Positions 41,744 to 50,020 of a stretch of DNA of 64,000 nt are shown here, piece after piece (position 1 is the stretch's first letter; each line of letters starts with the position of its first letter). The stretch is taken from positions 62,001 to 126,000 of the forward strand of contig CAZOAZ010000011.1 in the NCBI GenBank assembly GCA_964577955.1, read 5' to 3'. The notes beneath the pieces are model-generated. The model saw only the letters and a list, made by a program, of their open reading frames with translations, had not been told where the DNA came from and ran no database searches. The DNA comes from CADEEX01 sp964577955. GTDB taxonomy: Bacteria; Acidobacteriota; Vicinamibacteria; Vicinamibacterales; CAVVIG01. The position numbers and the translations under genes were made by a program.

Positions 41744-42849
41744 TCGACGGCATTCAAATAGAGGATCGTCAAGACCACCATCGCGACGGCGACGACCAGG
41801 AGCGTGACCTTGATCCAGCTCCACGGCCGACCGCCGGTGATCGCGCCCGTGACGCCGTTCAGCAGGACCTGATACGACGTGGAGCCGTACTTGTACGACA
41901 TCAGCCAGACGGGCACGAGGATGTGCTTGAACCGCTGATCGCTGTAGGTCGCGTTGACGCGCAGATTCCGGTAGGTGTCGCCGGGAATCTGTCCGGCGCA
42001 CAGCCGCTCGAGCGCGGACTGCATCTTCTGCCGCGACTGCTCCGCCGCCTTCACCAGATCGATCTGATAGCGCTCGACGGTCCAGCCGGCGAGATAGCCG
42101 GCGTCGTACGGAATCAGCTCCTCGGTCGGGAACGGCTCGACGCCGTGCAGATAGTCCGGCTGCACCCCGAGTGACGCCGCCACGAGCATGTCGTTGAAGA
42201 AGTGCGACAGCTCGCCCGCGGCCGGCGTCCACTGCGTGTGCTGCTGCCTTTTGCCTTTCGAATCCGTCGTGTAGTAGTACCGCCCGGCGTCGGCGGTCCA
42301 CGTGGCGTGCGTCTGCGCGTCGAACGTCCAGTACGGCAGATACACGCCCTTCACCGTATCCGTAAGCGCCCGGGCGTTGAGCGCGTTCGGCGCCAGCCAC
42401 TGCCGTTTGTACCAGGCGCGGATCGCGTCCCGCGCCTGCGCTTCCGAGAGCTTCAGCGGCAGCAGCGACTCGGGGCTGAAGGCATCCTTCACTTCCTCGT
42501 ACGGCACGAGCTGCGCCGAACCACAGAAGCTGCAGCGGCTGCCGACCTTGTCGGGATCGAGGACCGAGATCGCGCGGCAGCTCTGACAGCGGACGGAGGT
42601 CTTCGCCGCCTTCCAGCCACGCGCCGAATCCGGAATGCTGCGCAGCGCTTCGGCCAGATCGTGCTCGACGATGACCGTCTCGCCGCCGAGCGTCTGGAGC
42701 GTCGCTGGCGACTCGGTGCCGCAGAACGGACAGATCAGCGCCTGCTTCGCGGGATTCCAGTGCGCCTCGGCGCCGCACGCGGGACAGTGGTACTTCGCGC
42801 GCGCGGTCGCGACCTCGCCGCCGGCAGGCGGCGTCGTCTGATCACTCAC
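41740..42849 (-). CDS. zinc-ribbon membrane protein paired with SPFH protein
   Basis: The 369-residue protein starts at GTG 42849. It has zinc ribbons 'YHCPACGAEAHWNPAKQALI' + 'CPFCGTE' and 'VRCQSCRAISVLDPDKVGSR' + 'CSFCGS', then a middle domain ('PYWTFDAQTHATWTADAGRY', 'LLPLKLSEAQARDAIRAWYK') and one C-terminal membrane helix ('WIKVTLLVVAVAMVVLTILY'). Such proteins are commonly encoded with SPFH/band-7 proteins, as here (12 nt apart). The function is unknown. The stop codon comes from a B palindrome. Confidence 0.83.
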   Translation of the reverse strand: MSDQTTPPAGGEVATARAKYHCPACGAEAHWNPAKQALICPFCGTESPATLQTLGGETVIVEHDLAEALRSIPDSARGWKAAKTSVRCQSCRAISVLDPDKVGSRCSFCGSAQLVPYEEVKDAFSPESLLPLKLSEAQARDAIRAWYKRQWLAPNALNARALTDTVKGVYLPYWTFDAQTHATWTADAGRYYYTTDSKGKRQQHTQWTPAAGELSHFFNDMLVAASLGVQPDYLHGVEPFPTEELIPYDAGYLAGWTVERYQIDLVKAAEQSRQKMQSALERLCAGQIPGDTYRNLRVNATYSDQRFKHILVPVWLMSYKYGSTSYQVLLNGVTGAITGGRPWSWIKVTLLVVAVAMVVLTILYLNAVE

Positions 42850-42861
42850 CCGGACCTCGCG

Positions 42862-43923
42862 CTACTGGAGGAATTGCGTGATCGCGGCGCGCGTGATCCG
42901 CCACTGCGTGCCGATCTTCTTCCCCTTGAGATCGCCCGCTTCGAGGCTGGCGATGACGTCGGCTTCGGTCACGCCGAGCGCCTTGGCGGCGTCAGCCAAA
43001 CCGAGCGTCTCCGGAATGCCGGTCGCGGCGGCAGCCGCCGGTGGCGCGGCAGGCGGCGTCGTCTGGCCGGCGATGCCGCCAGGCTGATTCAGCATCTGCT
43101 GCGCGATGCCCATGCCGACCGCCATCTCGGCGCCGATGCTGCCGACGCCGGTGCCACCGTGTCCGAGACCTTGTGCCATCTGGTATTTCACGTAGTCGTT
43201 CAGGTTGCCGACCGCGGCCATGCTGGAGCGCTTGTCGATCGCGGCCTCGACCTCTGGTGGCACCGACACGTTCTCGATGACGAACGTGCCCATCTCGATG
43301 CCGTATTTTTCCTTCAGCACCGGATTGATGAGCGGCATGAGCGCCATGCCAAGTTCGCTGTAGCGCGTCGCGATGTCGAGCGCCGGCACCTTGCTCGCCG
43401 CCAGCGCCTCACTGAACACGCTGACCAGACGCGAACGCATCACGTCTGCGAATTCGTCGAGCCGGAAATGCACGTCGGTCCCGGCGACTTCCTTGAGGAA
43501 CTTCGGGACTTCGATGATCCGGAAATCGTACGTCCCGAACGCGCGGAGCCGGACGATGCCGAAGTCCTGGTCGCGGACCATGACCGGATTCGACGTCCCC
43601 CACTTGTTGCCCGTGAACATGCGCGTGGTGACGTAGTAGATGTCGGTCTTGAACGGCGACTCGAAGCCGTACTTCCAGCCCTGGAGGCGGGACAGCACCG
43701 GAATGTTGTCGGTCGTCAGCGAGTGCTTGCCGGGGCCATACAGGTCACCGAACTGCCCCAGGTAGACGAACTGCACGGCCTGCGACTCGCGCACGATGAG
43801 CTGCGCGCCGCGCTTGATTTCCTTGTCGTCGTCGGGGAACCGGTACGAGAGAGTGTCGCGGGAGTCATCCGTCCACTCGATGATTTCAATCAGCTGACTC
43901 TTGATGAAGTCCATCAGACCCAT
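42862..43923 (-). CDS. SPFH (virion-core-like/YdjI) protein with C-terminal excisionase-type HTH
   Basis: The 353-residue protein starts at ATG 43923 because GAGGAGG lies 8 nt upstream (an earlier ATG at 43965 has none). 'MGLMDFIKSQLIEIIEWTDD' and 'AQLIVRESQAVQFVYLGQFG' open the SPFH domain; 'FVIENVSVPPEVEAAIDKRS' and a Gly/Met-rich stretch follow. The last 50 residues ('LGLADAAKALGVTEADVIAS', 'KKIGTQWRITRAAITQFLQ') are an excisionase/MerR-like helix-turn-helix. SPFH proteins oligomerise at membranes; a DNA-binding-like tail is unusual. Confidence 0.85.
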   Translation of the reverse strand: MGLMDFIKSQLIEIIEWTDDSRDTLSYRFPDDDKEIKRGAQLIVRESQAVQFVYLGQFGDLYGPGKHSLTTDNIPVLSRLQGWKYGFESPFKTDIYYVTTRMFTGNKWGTSNPVMVRDQDFGIVRLRAFGTYDFRIIEVPKFLKEVAGTDVHFRLDEFADVMRSRLVSVFSEALAASKVPALDIATRYSELGMALMPLINPVLKEKYGIEMGTFVIENVSVPPEVEAAIDKRSSMAAVGNLNDYVKYQMAQGLGHGGTGVGSIGAEMAVGMGIAQQMLNQPGGIAGQTTPPAAPPAAAAATGIPETLGLADAAKALGVTEADVIASLEAGDLKGKKIGTQWRITRAAITQFLQ

Positions 43924-44011
43924 ACCGCGCGCCTCCTCGAAAGTGGGAACGGCCCATTGTGGCATACGCGAACGGCGATAGAATCGTTCGGATCTTCTGA
44001 CCGGCCACAGC

Positions 44012-44034
44012 GAGGTCCGGCTACAGCCGGACGC
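44012..44034 (+). repeat. family A palindrome upstream of the MBL-like gene
   Basis: GAGG plus TCCGGCTACAGCCGGA plus CGC, 22 nt before ATG 44056, so it would lie in or just before the 5' leader. Confidence 0.75.
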
Positions 44035-44055
44035 TACAGAGAAAAGGCTTCAGGT

Positions 44056-44838
44056 ATGCGCACCGTCCTGGTCGTCGCGTGTCTTGTGTCCGGAGCCGTC
44101 CTCGCGGCGGCGCCAGACCAGTTTCCAGCCGCCGGCGGCGCGGTGATCATCACGCCGCTGATTCATTCCAGCGTTCAGCTCGAACACGCCGGGAAGGTCG
44201 TGCAGGTCGATCCGTGGAGCGCCGGTGACCTCTCGAAAGCCAAACCGGCCGATCTCGTCCTCATCACCGACGATGTGGGACACCACCTGGATGCGGCGGC
44301 GATCAAGGCGCTGCGAAAGCCGGGCGCGCCGGTCGTCATCCCGGCGAGCGGCAAGGCAGTGGTTCCCGACGGGATCGTCCTGGCCAACGGCGAGAAGACG
44401 AGCCAGGCAGGCGTTTCCGTGGAGTCCATTGCGGCGTACGACCTGGTCCCGGGTGAACCGGCGCATCCCAAGGGCGAAGCCAACGGCTATCTCATCACCC
44501 TCGGCGGCGCGCGGATCTACCTGGCCGGCGTGACAGAGTGCGTGCCGGAACTGAAAGCGCTCAAGAACATCGATGTCGCGTTCATGCCGATGAACATCCC
44601 ACCGAGCCGGATGGCGCCGGCGGCCGCTGCGGAATGCACCAGAGCGCTCGCGCCGAAGGTCGTCTACCTCTATCACTACGATCAGGACTACGCGGCACGC
44701 GTCACGAATCCGCGCGCGGCATCGCGTCCGCTGCCTGGCGGTCTGACCGTGCCGCAAACCGTGGCCGCATTCCGCGACGCCCTGCGCGGCACGCCGATCG
44801 AATTCCGCGACGCCAACTGGTATCCGCCGCGGCCTTAA
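44056..44838 (+). CDS. exported metallo-beta-lactamase-fold protein lacking metal ligands
   Basis: The 260-residue protein has a signal peptide ('MRTVLVVACLVSGAVLAAAP'). The fold is recognisable from 'IITPLIHSSVQLEHAGKVVQ', 'PADLVLITDDVGHHLDAAAI', 'EANGYLITLGGARIYLAGVT' and 'LAPKVVYLYHYDQD', as in UlaG-like lactonase-family proteins. The HxHxDH metal motif reads D-D-V-G-H-H (about residues 72-77) and the usual Asp of 'GDTE' is Val ('AGVTE'); only the last His remains. Hydrolase activity therefore looks lost, or the metal site is different. It sits between SPFH and cupin genes in the PQQ region. Confidence 0.8.
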   Translation: MRTVLVVACLVSGAVLAAAPDQFPAAGGAVIITPLIHSSVQLEHAGKVVQVDPWSAGDLSKAKPADLVLITDDVGHHLDAAAIKALRKPGAPVVIPASGKAVVPDGIVLANGEKTSQAGVSVESIAAYDLVPGEPAHPKGEANGYLITLGGARIYLAGVTECVPELKALKNIDVAFMPMNIPPSRMAPAAAAECTRALAPKVVYLYHYDQDYAARVTNPRAASRPLPGGLTVPQTVAAFRDALRGTPIEFRDANWYPPRP

Positions 44839-44845
44839 CCCTCTG

Positions 44846-45023
44846 CGGTGGCGTCCGGCTTTAGTCCACAACGGTGGCGTCCGGCTTCAGCCGGATGTCG
44901 GCGAAGTCTTTCGGCGGTGGCGTCCGGCTTTAGCCGGATGTCAGAAGAAGCCTTTCGGCGGTGGCGTCCGGCTTTAGCCGGATGTCGGAGGAAACCCGAT
45001 GTAGGGTCCGGCTTCAGCCGGAC
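44846..45023 (+). repeat. tandem array of five family A palindromes
   Basis: Five same-orientation units start near 44846, 44871, 44913, 44958 and 45001. Units 2-4 carry GGTGGCG plus TCCGGCTTYAGCCGGA plus TGTC, separated by related spacers (CGAAGTCTTTCGGC and AGAAGAAGCCTTTCGGC). Unit 1 has a decayed right arm (TTTAGTCCAC) and unit 5 a different flank (GTAGGG). The array fills the gap between the MBL-like gene and the second cupin. Confidence 0.88.
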
Positions 45024-45037
45024 CTCTGGAGGATCCG

Positions 45038-45628
45038 ATGAGACGCACGATGTTTGTCGCAGCTGGACTGACCTTGCTGACCGTCGCGCTCGCGGCTCAA
45101 GGTGCGCCACGGCCCACCTGCAATCGCTGTCCGGGCACCTACATCGCCAACGAGGAGATTCAGGCCTACGTCGCGCGGGCGATCGCGACGCGCACTGTCG
45201 ATCAGCAGGTCCGCGCCATCGACGTCGGCAAATCCAACGTCGGTGTCGGGCTTGTCTATCGCGGGAAACTCGACCGGCCGGCCGCCAACTCAGTGGCCGA
45301 ACACCATCAGGTGAGCGAGGTCTATCACATCATCGATGGATCAGCGACGCTCGTGACCGGGCCCGATCTCGTCAACGCGCAGCAGCGTCCGCCGGACAAC
45401 GAAGCGGTGCGGAACCTGAATGGGCCCGGGAGCAATGCGGCGTCCATCCAGAACGGCGTCGAGCATCACCTCAAGGCCGGCGATGTGATCGTGATTCCCG
45501 CCGGAACCGGCCACTGGTACACGAAGATCGACGACCACATCACGTACCTGATGATTCGTCTCGACCCCGACAAGGTCGTGCCGCTGAAGGACGAGGCCGC
45601 GTCGAAAGCGTACTTGGCTGCGCGATAG
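45038..45628 (+). CDS. secreted cupin, PQQ-dehydrogenase neighbour 2
   Basis: The 196-residue protein follows GGAGG by 8 nt and has a signal peptide ('MFVAAGLTLLTVALAAQG'). The cupin motifs are 'AEHHQVSEVYHIIDGSATLV' (Gln where the second His is expected) and 'VIVIPAGTGHWYTKID'. It shares with the 35763 cupin the 'EVYHII-G-TLV' core, the same polar replacement and the neighbourhood of a PQQ dehydrogenase (convergent gene at 45762). Confidence 0.83.
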   Translation: MRRTMFVAAGLTLLTVALAAQGAPRPTCNRCPGTYIANEEIQAYVARAIATRTVDQQVRAIDVGKSNVGVGLVYRGKLDRPAANSVAEHHQVSEVYHIIDGSATLVTGPDLVNAQQRPPDNEAVRNLNGPGSNAASIQNGVEHHLKAGDVIVIPAGTGHWYTKIDDHITYLMIRLDPDKVVPLKDEAASKAYLAAR

Positions 45629-45636
45629 CCTCACCT

Positions 45637-45662
45637 GGTGGGAATCCGGCTTTAGCCGGATT
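45637..45662 (+). repeat. family A palindrome, extended stem
   Basis: GGTGGG followed by AATCCGGCTTTAGCCGGATT, a 9-bp perfect stem with a TT loop, 8 nt after the cupin stop. Confidence 0.8.
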
Positions 45663-45681
45663 CTCATGCTGCGAGGATCCT

Positions 45682-45765
45682 GAGCGGACAGGCTAAAGCC
45701 TGTCCCCACCGGTAGGGCCGGCGACGTAACTGCGGTAGGGACAGGCTTCAGCCTGTCCGCCTCAC
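45682..45765. repeat. inverted pair of family B palindromes between convergent genes
   Basis: The copy at 45682-45712 (GAGC + GGACAGGCTAAAGCCTGTCC + CCACC) faces the copy at 45732-45765 (GGTAGG + GACAGGCTTCAGCCTGTC + CGCCTCAC). The final TCA is the stop codon of the leftward PQQ dehydrogenase. Same architecture as 41669-41743. Confidence 0.85.
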
Positions 45766-47846
45766 GGTAGCTTCAATGCGAGGTACTCGCCCGAGTAGTT
45801 CCCGCCGCTGATGGCGACGACAACGAACTGCTTGCCGCCGACCTGATACGTCATCGGCGTGCCGCTCTGCGGCGCCGGCATGAAGACCGTGCCGACCTCT
45901 TTCCCGGTCGCCTTGTCGTAGGCGCGCAGCATCGCGCCGCGCGGACGATTGGGCAGCGTCGTCGCCTGACCGTCGCCGGCAATCACCAACGTCTTCGTGA
46001 CGAGCGCGCCGATCGCGGCGCTCTGACCGGTGCGCGGAATCGTCAAGCCGCGCAGCGCCGGCGAATTGCGGACGAAGTCCGGCGTCTCGCCGTGCGCGAT
46101 CTGCCAGACCCACTCGCCTTTGTCGAGATTGATCGCGGTGATGCGGCCGTACGGCGGCTTCAGCAGCGGCAGCCCCTGCGGCGTCAGGCCCGCGCCGGTT
46201 TCCGTCGTCGTGGTATTCGCCGCGCCGCGCGTCGTCGTGGCGGCTCGAGCCGCGGGCGGCGGCGCATCCGCGCCGACGTTCTCACCAGGCCCTGAGATGT
46301 AGCGCACGCCGGTGACCGCGTTGCCGACGACATATGGCAGGTCCGAGAATTCCTTGCTCGGCGGCGGCATCAGCCCGAGCGGCACGAGCGACGTGAATGA
46401 CGGCACGTAGAGGATGTGCGTCTCCGGGTCGAACGACGCTCCCGGCCAGTTCGTCCCACCTGACGACCGGAACGAGCCGAGCGGACCTTCCGCTTTACTG
46501 AGCGGCGGCGGCGTGAAGACCGGGCCGAGCTTGTAGCGGGCCATCATCTGCTTCGCTTCGGCGTTCAACGCCGGCGTGAAGTCGATCAGATTGTCGAGCG
46601 TGACGCCCTGGTGATCGTAGGGCGCCGGCCTGGTCGGAAAGGGTTGCGTCGGCGAATACCACTCGCCCGGCACATCCCCTTTGGCGACCGGACGCTCTTC
46701 GATCGGATACACCGGCGTGCCGGTCGCGCGATCGAAGAGGTACATCATCGCCTGCTTGCCCATGATCGCGACCGCCTTGATCGGCCGACCGTCGACCGTG
46801 ATGTCGACGAGCACCGGCGCCGCGGCGATGTCCATGTTCCAGATCGGATGGTGTACGAGCTGGTAGTGCCACTTGCGCGCGCCGGTGCGATAGTCCAGCG
46901 CGACGAGGCTTTCGGCAAACAGGTTGTTGCCCGGACGCAAGCCGCCGTAAAAGTCAGACGAGGGCGTTTCGACGGGGAGATAGACGAGGCCGAGCGCTTC
47001 GTCGACCGCCATCTCGTTCCACACGCCGACGTTGCCGTTCACCGCCCACGAATCGTTCAGCCACGTGTCGTTGCCGAACTCGCCGGGCCGGGGAATCGTG
47101 TTGAACGTCCAGAGGCGCTTGCCGGTCTTGGCGTCGTACCCGCGCACCAGCCCCTTGGTGTTGTTGTGGGTCTTGGGGGTGCCGCCCTCGCGCATGGCGG
47201 AGCCGACCATCACGACGTTTCCGGCAATCGCCGGCGTCGCGTGGAGGCCGATCTCCCCGGAGATCGGATCGATCGGCTGCCGATTGCCGAATACCACGCC
47301 GTCTTTCAGATCGACGATGCCGTCGTTGCCGAAGCCGGGAATCCGCTGTCCGGATTTCGCGTCGAGCGCGACGAGCTGGTAGCCGGTAGTGACGTAGAAG
47401 ATCCGCTCGTCACGGCCGTCGGTCCAGTACGACAGCCCGCGGCCGGACAGCTGGCGCGGCGACTCGCCGGCGCGGCGTCCTTCGCGTTCCGCGTGCACCC
47501 AGCGCAGTTCGCCCGTGCCGGCATCGAGCGCGACGACCGAGCGGCGGGAACCGCCGGTCGTGTACATCACGCCGTTCACGACGAGCGGCGTACCTTCGAG
47601 CTTGTACTCCGGCCGCGGCCCGAGCGCATCGGTCTTGAATCGCCACGCCACTTCGAGCGATCCGAAATTCGCGGCGTTGACCTGGTCGAGCGGCGAGTAG
47701 TGATGGTTCCGCCGATCGCCGGCATACGACGGCCACTCCCCCGCGCTCGTCGTCAGCGGCCGGGTCTGCGCCGACACCGGGTACAGAGCTCGCACCGACA
47801 CGGCCACTCCTGCGGCCACGACCACCGCGACAATCGTCCGTTTCAT
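45762..47846 (-). CDS. exported PQQ-dependent dehydrogenase, fourth copy
   Basis: The 694-residue protein starts at ATG 47846 with AGGAG 8 nt upstream and has a signal peptide ('TIVAVVVAAGVAVSVRALYP'). Propeller landmarks: 'WPSYAGDRRNHHYSPLDQVN', 'GLSYWTDGRDERIFYVTTGY', 'RLWTFNTIPRPGEFGNDTWL', active-site 'VHHPIWNMDIAAAPVLVDIT' with Lys in 'IMGKQAMMYLFDR', 'YPIEERPVAKGD'. It is closest in layout to the 19011 and 33716 proteins. It has a low-complexity Ala/Thr insertion at about 535-560 and no haem motif. The stop lies in a B palindrome. Confidence 0.9.
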   Translation of the reverse strand: MKRTIVAVVVAAGVAVSVRALYPVSAQTRPLTTSAGEWPSYAGDRRNHHYSPLDQVNAANFGSLEVAWRFKTDALGPRPEYKLEGTPLVVNGVMYTTGGSRRSVVALDAGTGELRWVHAEREGRRAGESPRQLSGRGLSYWTDGRDERIFYVTTGYQLVALDAKSGQRIPGFGNDGIVDLKDGVVFGNRQPIDPISGEIGLHATPAIAGNVVMVGSAMREGGTPKTHNNTKGLVRGYDAKTGKRLWTFNTIPRPGEFGNDTWLNDSWAVNGNVGVWNEMAVDEALGLVYLPVETPSSDFYGGLRPGNNLFAESLVALDYRTGARKWHYQLVHHPIWNMDIAAAPVLVDITVDGRPIKAVAIMGKQAMMYLFDRATGTPVYPIEERPVAKGDVPGEWYSPTQPFPTRPAPYDHQGVTLDNLIDFTPALNAEAKQMMARYKLGPVFTPPPLSKAEGPLGSFRSSGGTNWPGASFDPETHILYVPSFTSLVPLGLMPPPSKEFSDLPYVVGNAVTGVRYISGPGENVGADAPPPAARAATTTRGAANTTTTETGAGLTPQGLPLLKPPYGRITAINLDKGEWVWQIAHGETPDFVRNSPALRGLTIPRTGQSAAIGALVTKTLVIAGDGQATTLPNRPRGAMLRAYDKATGKEVGTVFMPAPQSGTPMTYQVGGKQFVVVAISGGNYSGEYLALKLP

Positions 47847-48089
47847 CAACGCTCCTGTGTGCCGCGATCTTTCACGATGACCGTGAGTTCAGATCGCGCC
47901 CTCCTCGAAGGTTCGGCACATACTCGGACCACGCGACGGACTTGTCAAGGATTCGACACCCGCTTTCAAATTTGAACGTCTCGCGTCTCGTTCCGGAGCA
48001 GACGACCTCGCTTGGACGACAAAACTGCACGGCCGTTCGCCACCTTGCGGCAGCTCTGCACGGCACTGCTCTTGCGTAGCTGATGTCCG

Positions 48090-49976
48090 TTGCGTCACGT
48101 CAAGAAACCCTTCATCGATCCCCGGGATCTGCCCGCGCTTGAAGCGGCGACGCTGCGGCGCATCGTTCGACAGCTCGCACCGCACCGCTGGCGCGCGGTC
48201 AGCGTCGTCACCTGCGCGGTGCTCGCCGCGGGGCTGAGCCTCACCGCGCCCTGGTTCGTGAAGCGGATCGTCGACATCGCCATCCCGCAGCACAACCTCA
48301 CGCTGCTGCTGCTCTACTGCGGCGGCATGATTGTCGGCCCGGTGGCCGCAGGGCTCCTGCAGGTCCTCCAGAAGTACGAAGCCGAGCACATCGGGCAGCA
48401 ACTGATGCTCGACCTTCGCGTCCAGCTCTATCGCCAGCTGCACGAGATGCCCTTCGATTTCTTCGCCAAACAGAAGCCTGGCGAAGCCGTCAGCCATGTC
48501 TTGAACGACGTTCAGGGCGTCGGCGGCGTCGTCAGCGGCACGCTCGTCGATCTGGTGCAGAACGCCGCGATCTTCGGCTCGACGCTGGTGTTTGTGTTCG
48601 CGCTCGACTGGCGCCTGGCGCTGGCGAGCGTGGTCCTGCTGCCGTTCTTCGTCACCTCGACGCGGCGCGTCGGCCAGAAGCGCAAGGCGCTGCGGCGCAC
48701 GATGCAGACGCGGATGAGCGAGCTGACCGGCATGCTGACCGAGAGCCTGTCCGTGTCGGGCGCGCTCCTCGTCAAAGTCTTCGGCCGTGAAACCACGGAA
48801 ATCAGGCGCTGCACCGAGAAGCTCGAAGACATCAAACGGCTCAGTCTCGAGCAGTCGCTGGTCGGCCGCTGGTTCCAGATGATTCTTGGCCTTTTCGAAT
48901 CGGTGGGTCCGGCAGTGGTGTTCCTCACCGGCGGATTGCTGGTCATCCAGGGCTACGCGCCGCTCGGCACCGTCGTGGCGCTGGTGTCGGTGTTGAAGCG
49001 CATCTACAGTCCGGCGAGCCAGCTCGCCAGCGCGCATGTCGACCTCAAGACCAGCTACGCCTATTTCGATCGCATCTTCGAGGTGATCGATCGCACCCCG
49101 TCGATTCGCAACGCCGAGCAGCCGATCGTCCCGGCCGGCGTCGACGGTGAAATCGAATTCACCAACGTCTCGCTCGCCTACGACACGTCAGGCGACGCGC
49201 TCTCACACATCAACCTGCGCATCCCGGCCGGCACGACGGTCGGCATCGTCGGCGCCTCGGGATCGGGGAAGAGTTCGCTCGCGTCGCTCATCATGCGCCT
49301 CTACGATCCAACCAACGGCACGGTGCTCGTCGACGGCACCGACGTCAAGCAGCTCGACATGGCGGCGCTCCGCTCGCATATCGCGGTCGTCACACAGGAC
49401 ACGTTCCTGATGCACACGTCGGTGCTGGACAATCTGAGCTACGCCAAGCCGGGCGCATCGCGCGAGGAGATCGAGTACGCGGCGCGCCGGGCCCAGGTCC
49501 ACGACGTGATCGCCGCGTTGCCGGAGGGTTACGACACGGTCGTCGGCGAACGCGGCTACCGGTTCTCCGCCGGCGAACGCCAGCGGATTGCGATCGCACG
49601 CGCGATTCTCAAAAACCCGAGCATCCTGATTCTGGACGAAGCGACCAGCGCGCTCGACGCGGTGGCCGAGCGCAACGTCCAGGACGCGCTCACGCCGCTC
49701 CTGCGCGGTCGGACCAGCGTAATCATCGCCCACCGGCTCTTGACCGTCCGCGATGCGGACCGGATCGTCGTGATGGACCACGGCAAGGTCGTGGAACAAG
49801 GCACGCACGACCAGCTGATGGCGCGGGCCGGACGTTACGCGTGGCTCTGGCAGGTGCAGGCGCGTGGCGAGGGACGGAAGGCTGCGAAGGCGCAGCCGGT
49901 GCCGACGCGCGTGGCGCGGCCGCTACGGGCGGCCTGGAACGGGCCCGCCATGCCGACGGAAGATTTTACGATTTAA
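48090..49976 (+). CDS. ABC-type exporter, fused permease-ATPase
   Basis: The 628-residue protein probably starts at TTG 48090. Six membrane helices (about 25-310) are followed by an ATPase with Walker A 'GIVGASGSGKSSLASLIMRL', Q-loop 'VVTQDTFLMH', signature 'RFSAGERQRIAIARAILKNP', Walker B 'ILILDEATSALDA' and switch His in 'VIIAHRLLTV'. It resembles MsbA/MDR-type homodimeric exporters of lipids or drugs. The 243 bp upstream contain no recognisable gene. It converges with the desaturase through a B palindrome. Confidence 0.9.
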   Translation: MRHVKKPFIDPRDLPALEAATLRRIVRQLAPHRWRAVSVVTCAVLAAGLSLTAPWFVKRIVDIAIPQHNLTLLLLYCGGMIVGPVAAGLLQVLQKYEAEHIGQQLMLDLRVQLYRQLHEMPFDFFAKQKPGEAVSHVLNDVQGVGGVVSGTLVDLVQNAAIFGSTLVFVFALDWRLALASVVLLPFFVTSTRRVGQKRKALRRTMQTRMSELTGMLTESLSVSGALLVKVFGRETTEIRRCTEKLEDIKRLSLEQSLVGRWFQMILGLFESVGPAVVFLTGGLLVIQGYAPLGTVVALVSVLKRIYSPASQLASAHVDLKTSYAYFDRIFEVIDRTPSIRNAEQPIVPAGVDGEIEFTNVSLAYDTSGDALSHINLRIPAGTTVGIVGASGSGKSSLASLIMRLYDPTNGTVLVDGTDVKQLDMAALRSHIAVVTQDTFLMHTSVLDNLSYAKPGASREEIEYAARRAQVHDVIAALPEGYDTVVGERGYRFSAGERQRIAIARAILKNPSILILDEATSALDAVAERNVQDALTPLLRGRTSVIIAHRLLTVRDADRIVVMDHGKVVEQGTHDQLMARAGRYAWLWQVQARGEGRKAAKAQPVPTRVARPLRAAWNGPAMPTEDFTI

Positions 49977-49989
49977 GTCGCGGATTTCC

Positions 49990-50020
49990 GGTAGGGACAG
50001 GCTTTAGCCTGTCCGCTCAG
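49990..50020. repeat. family B palindrome between convergent genes
   Basis: GGTAGG + GACAGGCTTTAGCCTGTC + CGCTCAG, 13 nt after the exporter stop. TCA at 50017-50019 is the desaturase stop codon. Confidence 0.85.

Noticed and set aside
47847..48089. A gene or riboswitch upstream of the ABC exporter
   Set aside because: Short frames lack family character or ribosome sites and no known riboswitch core is visible.
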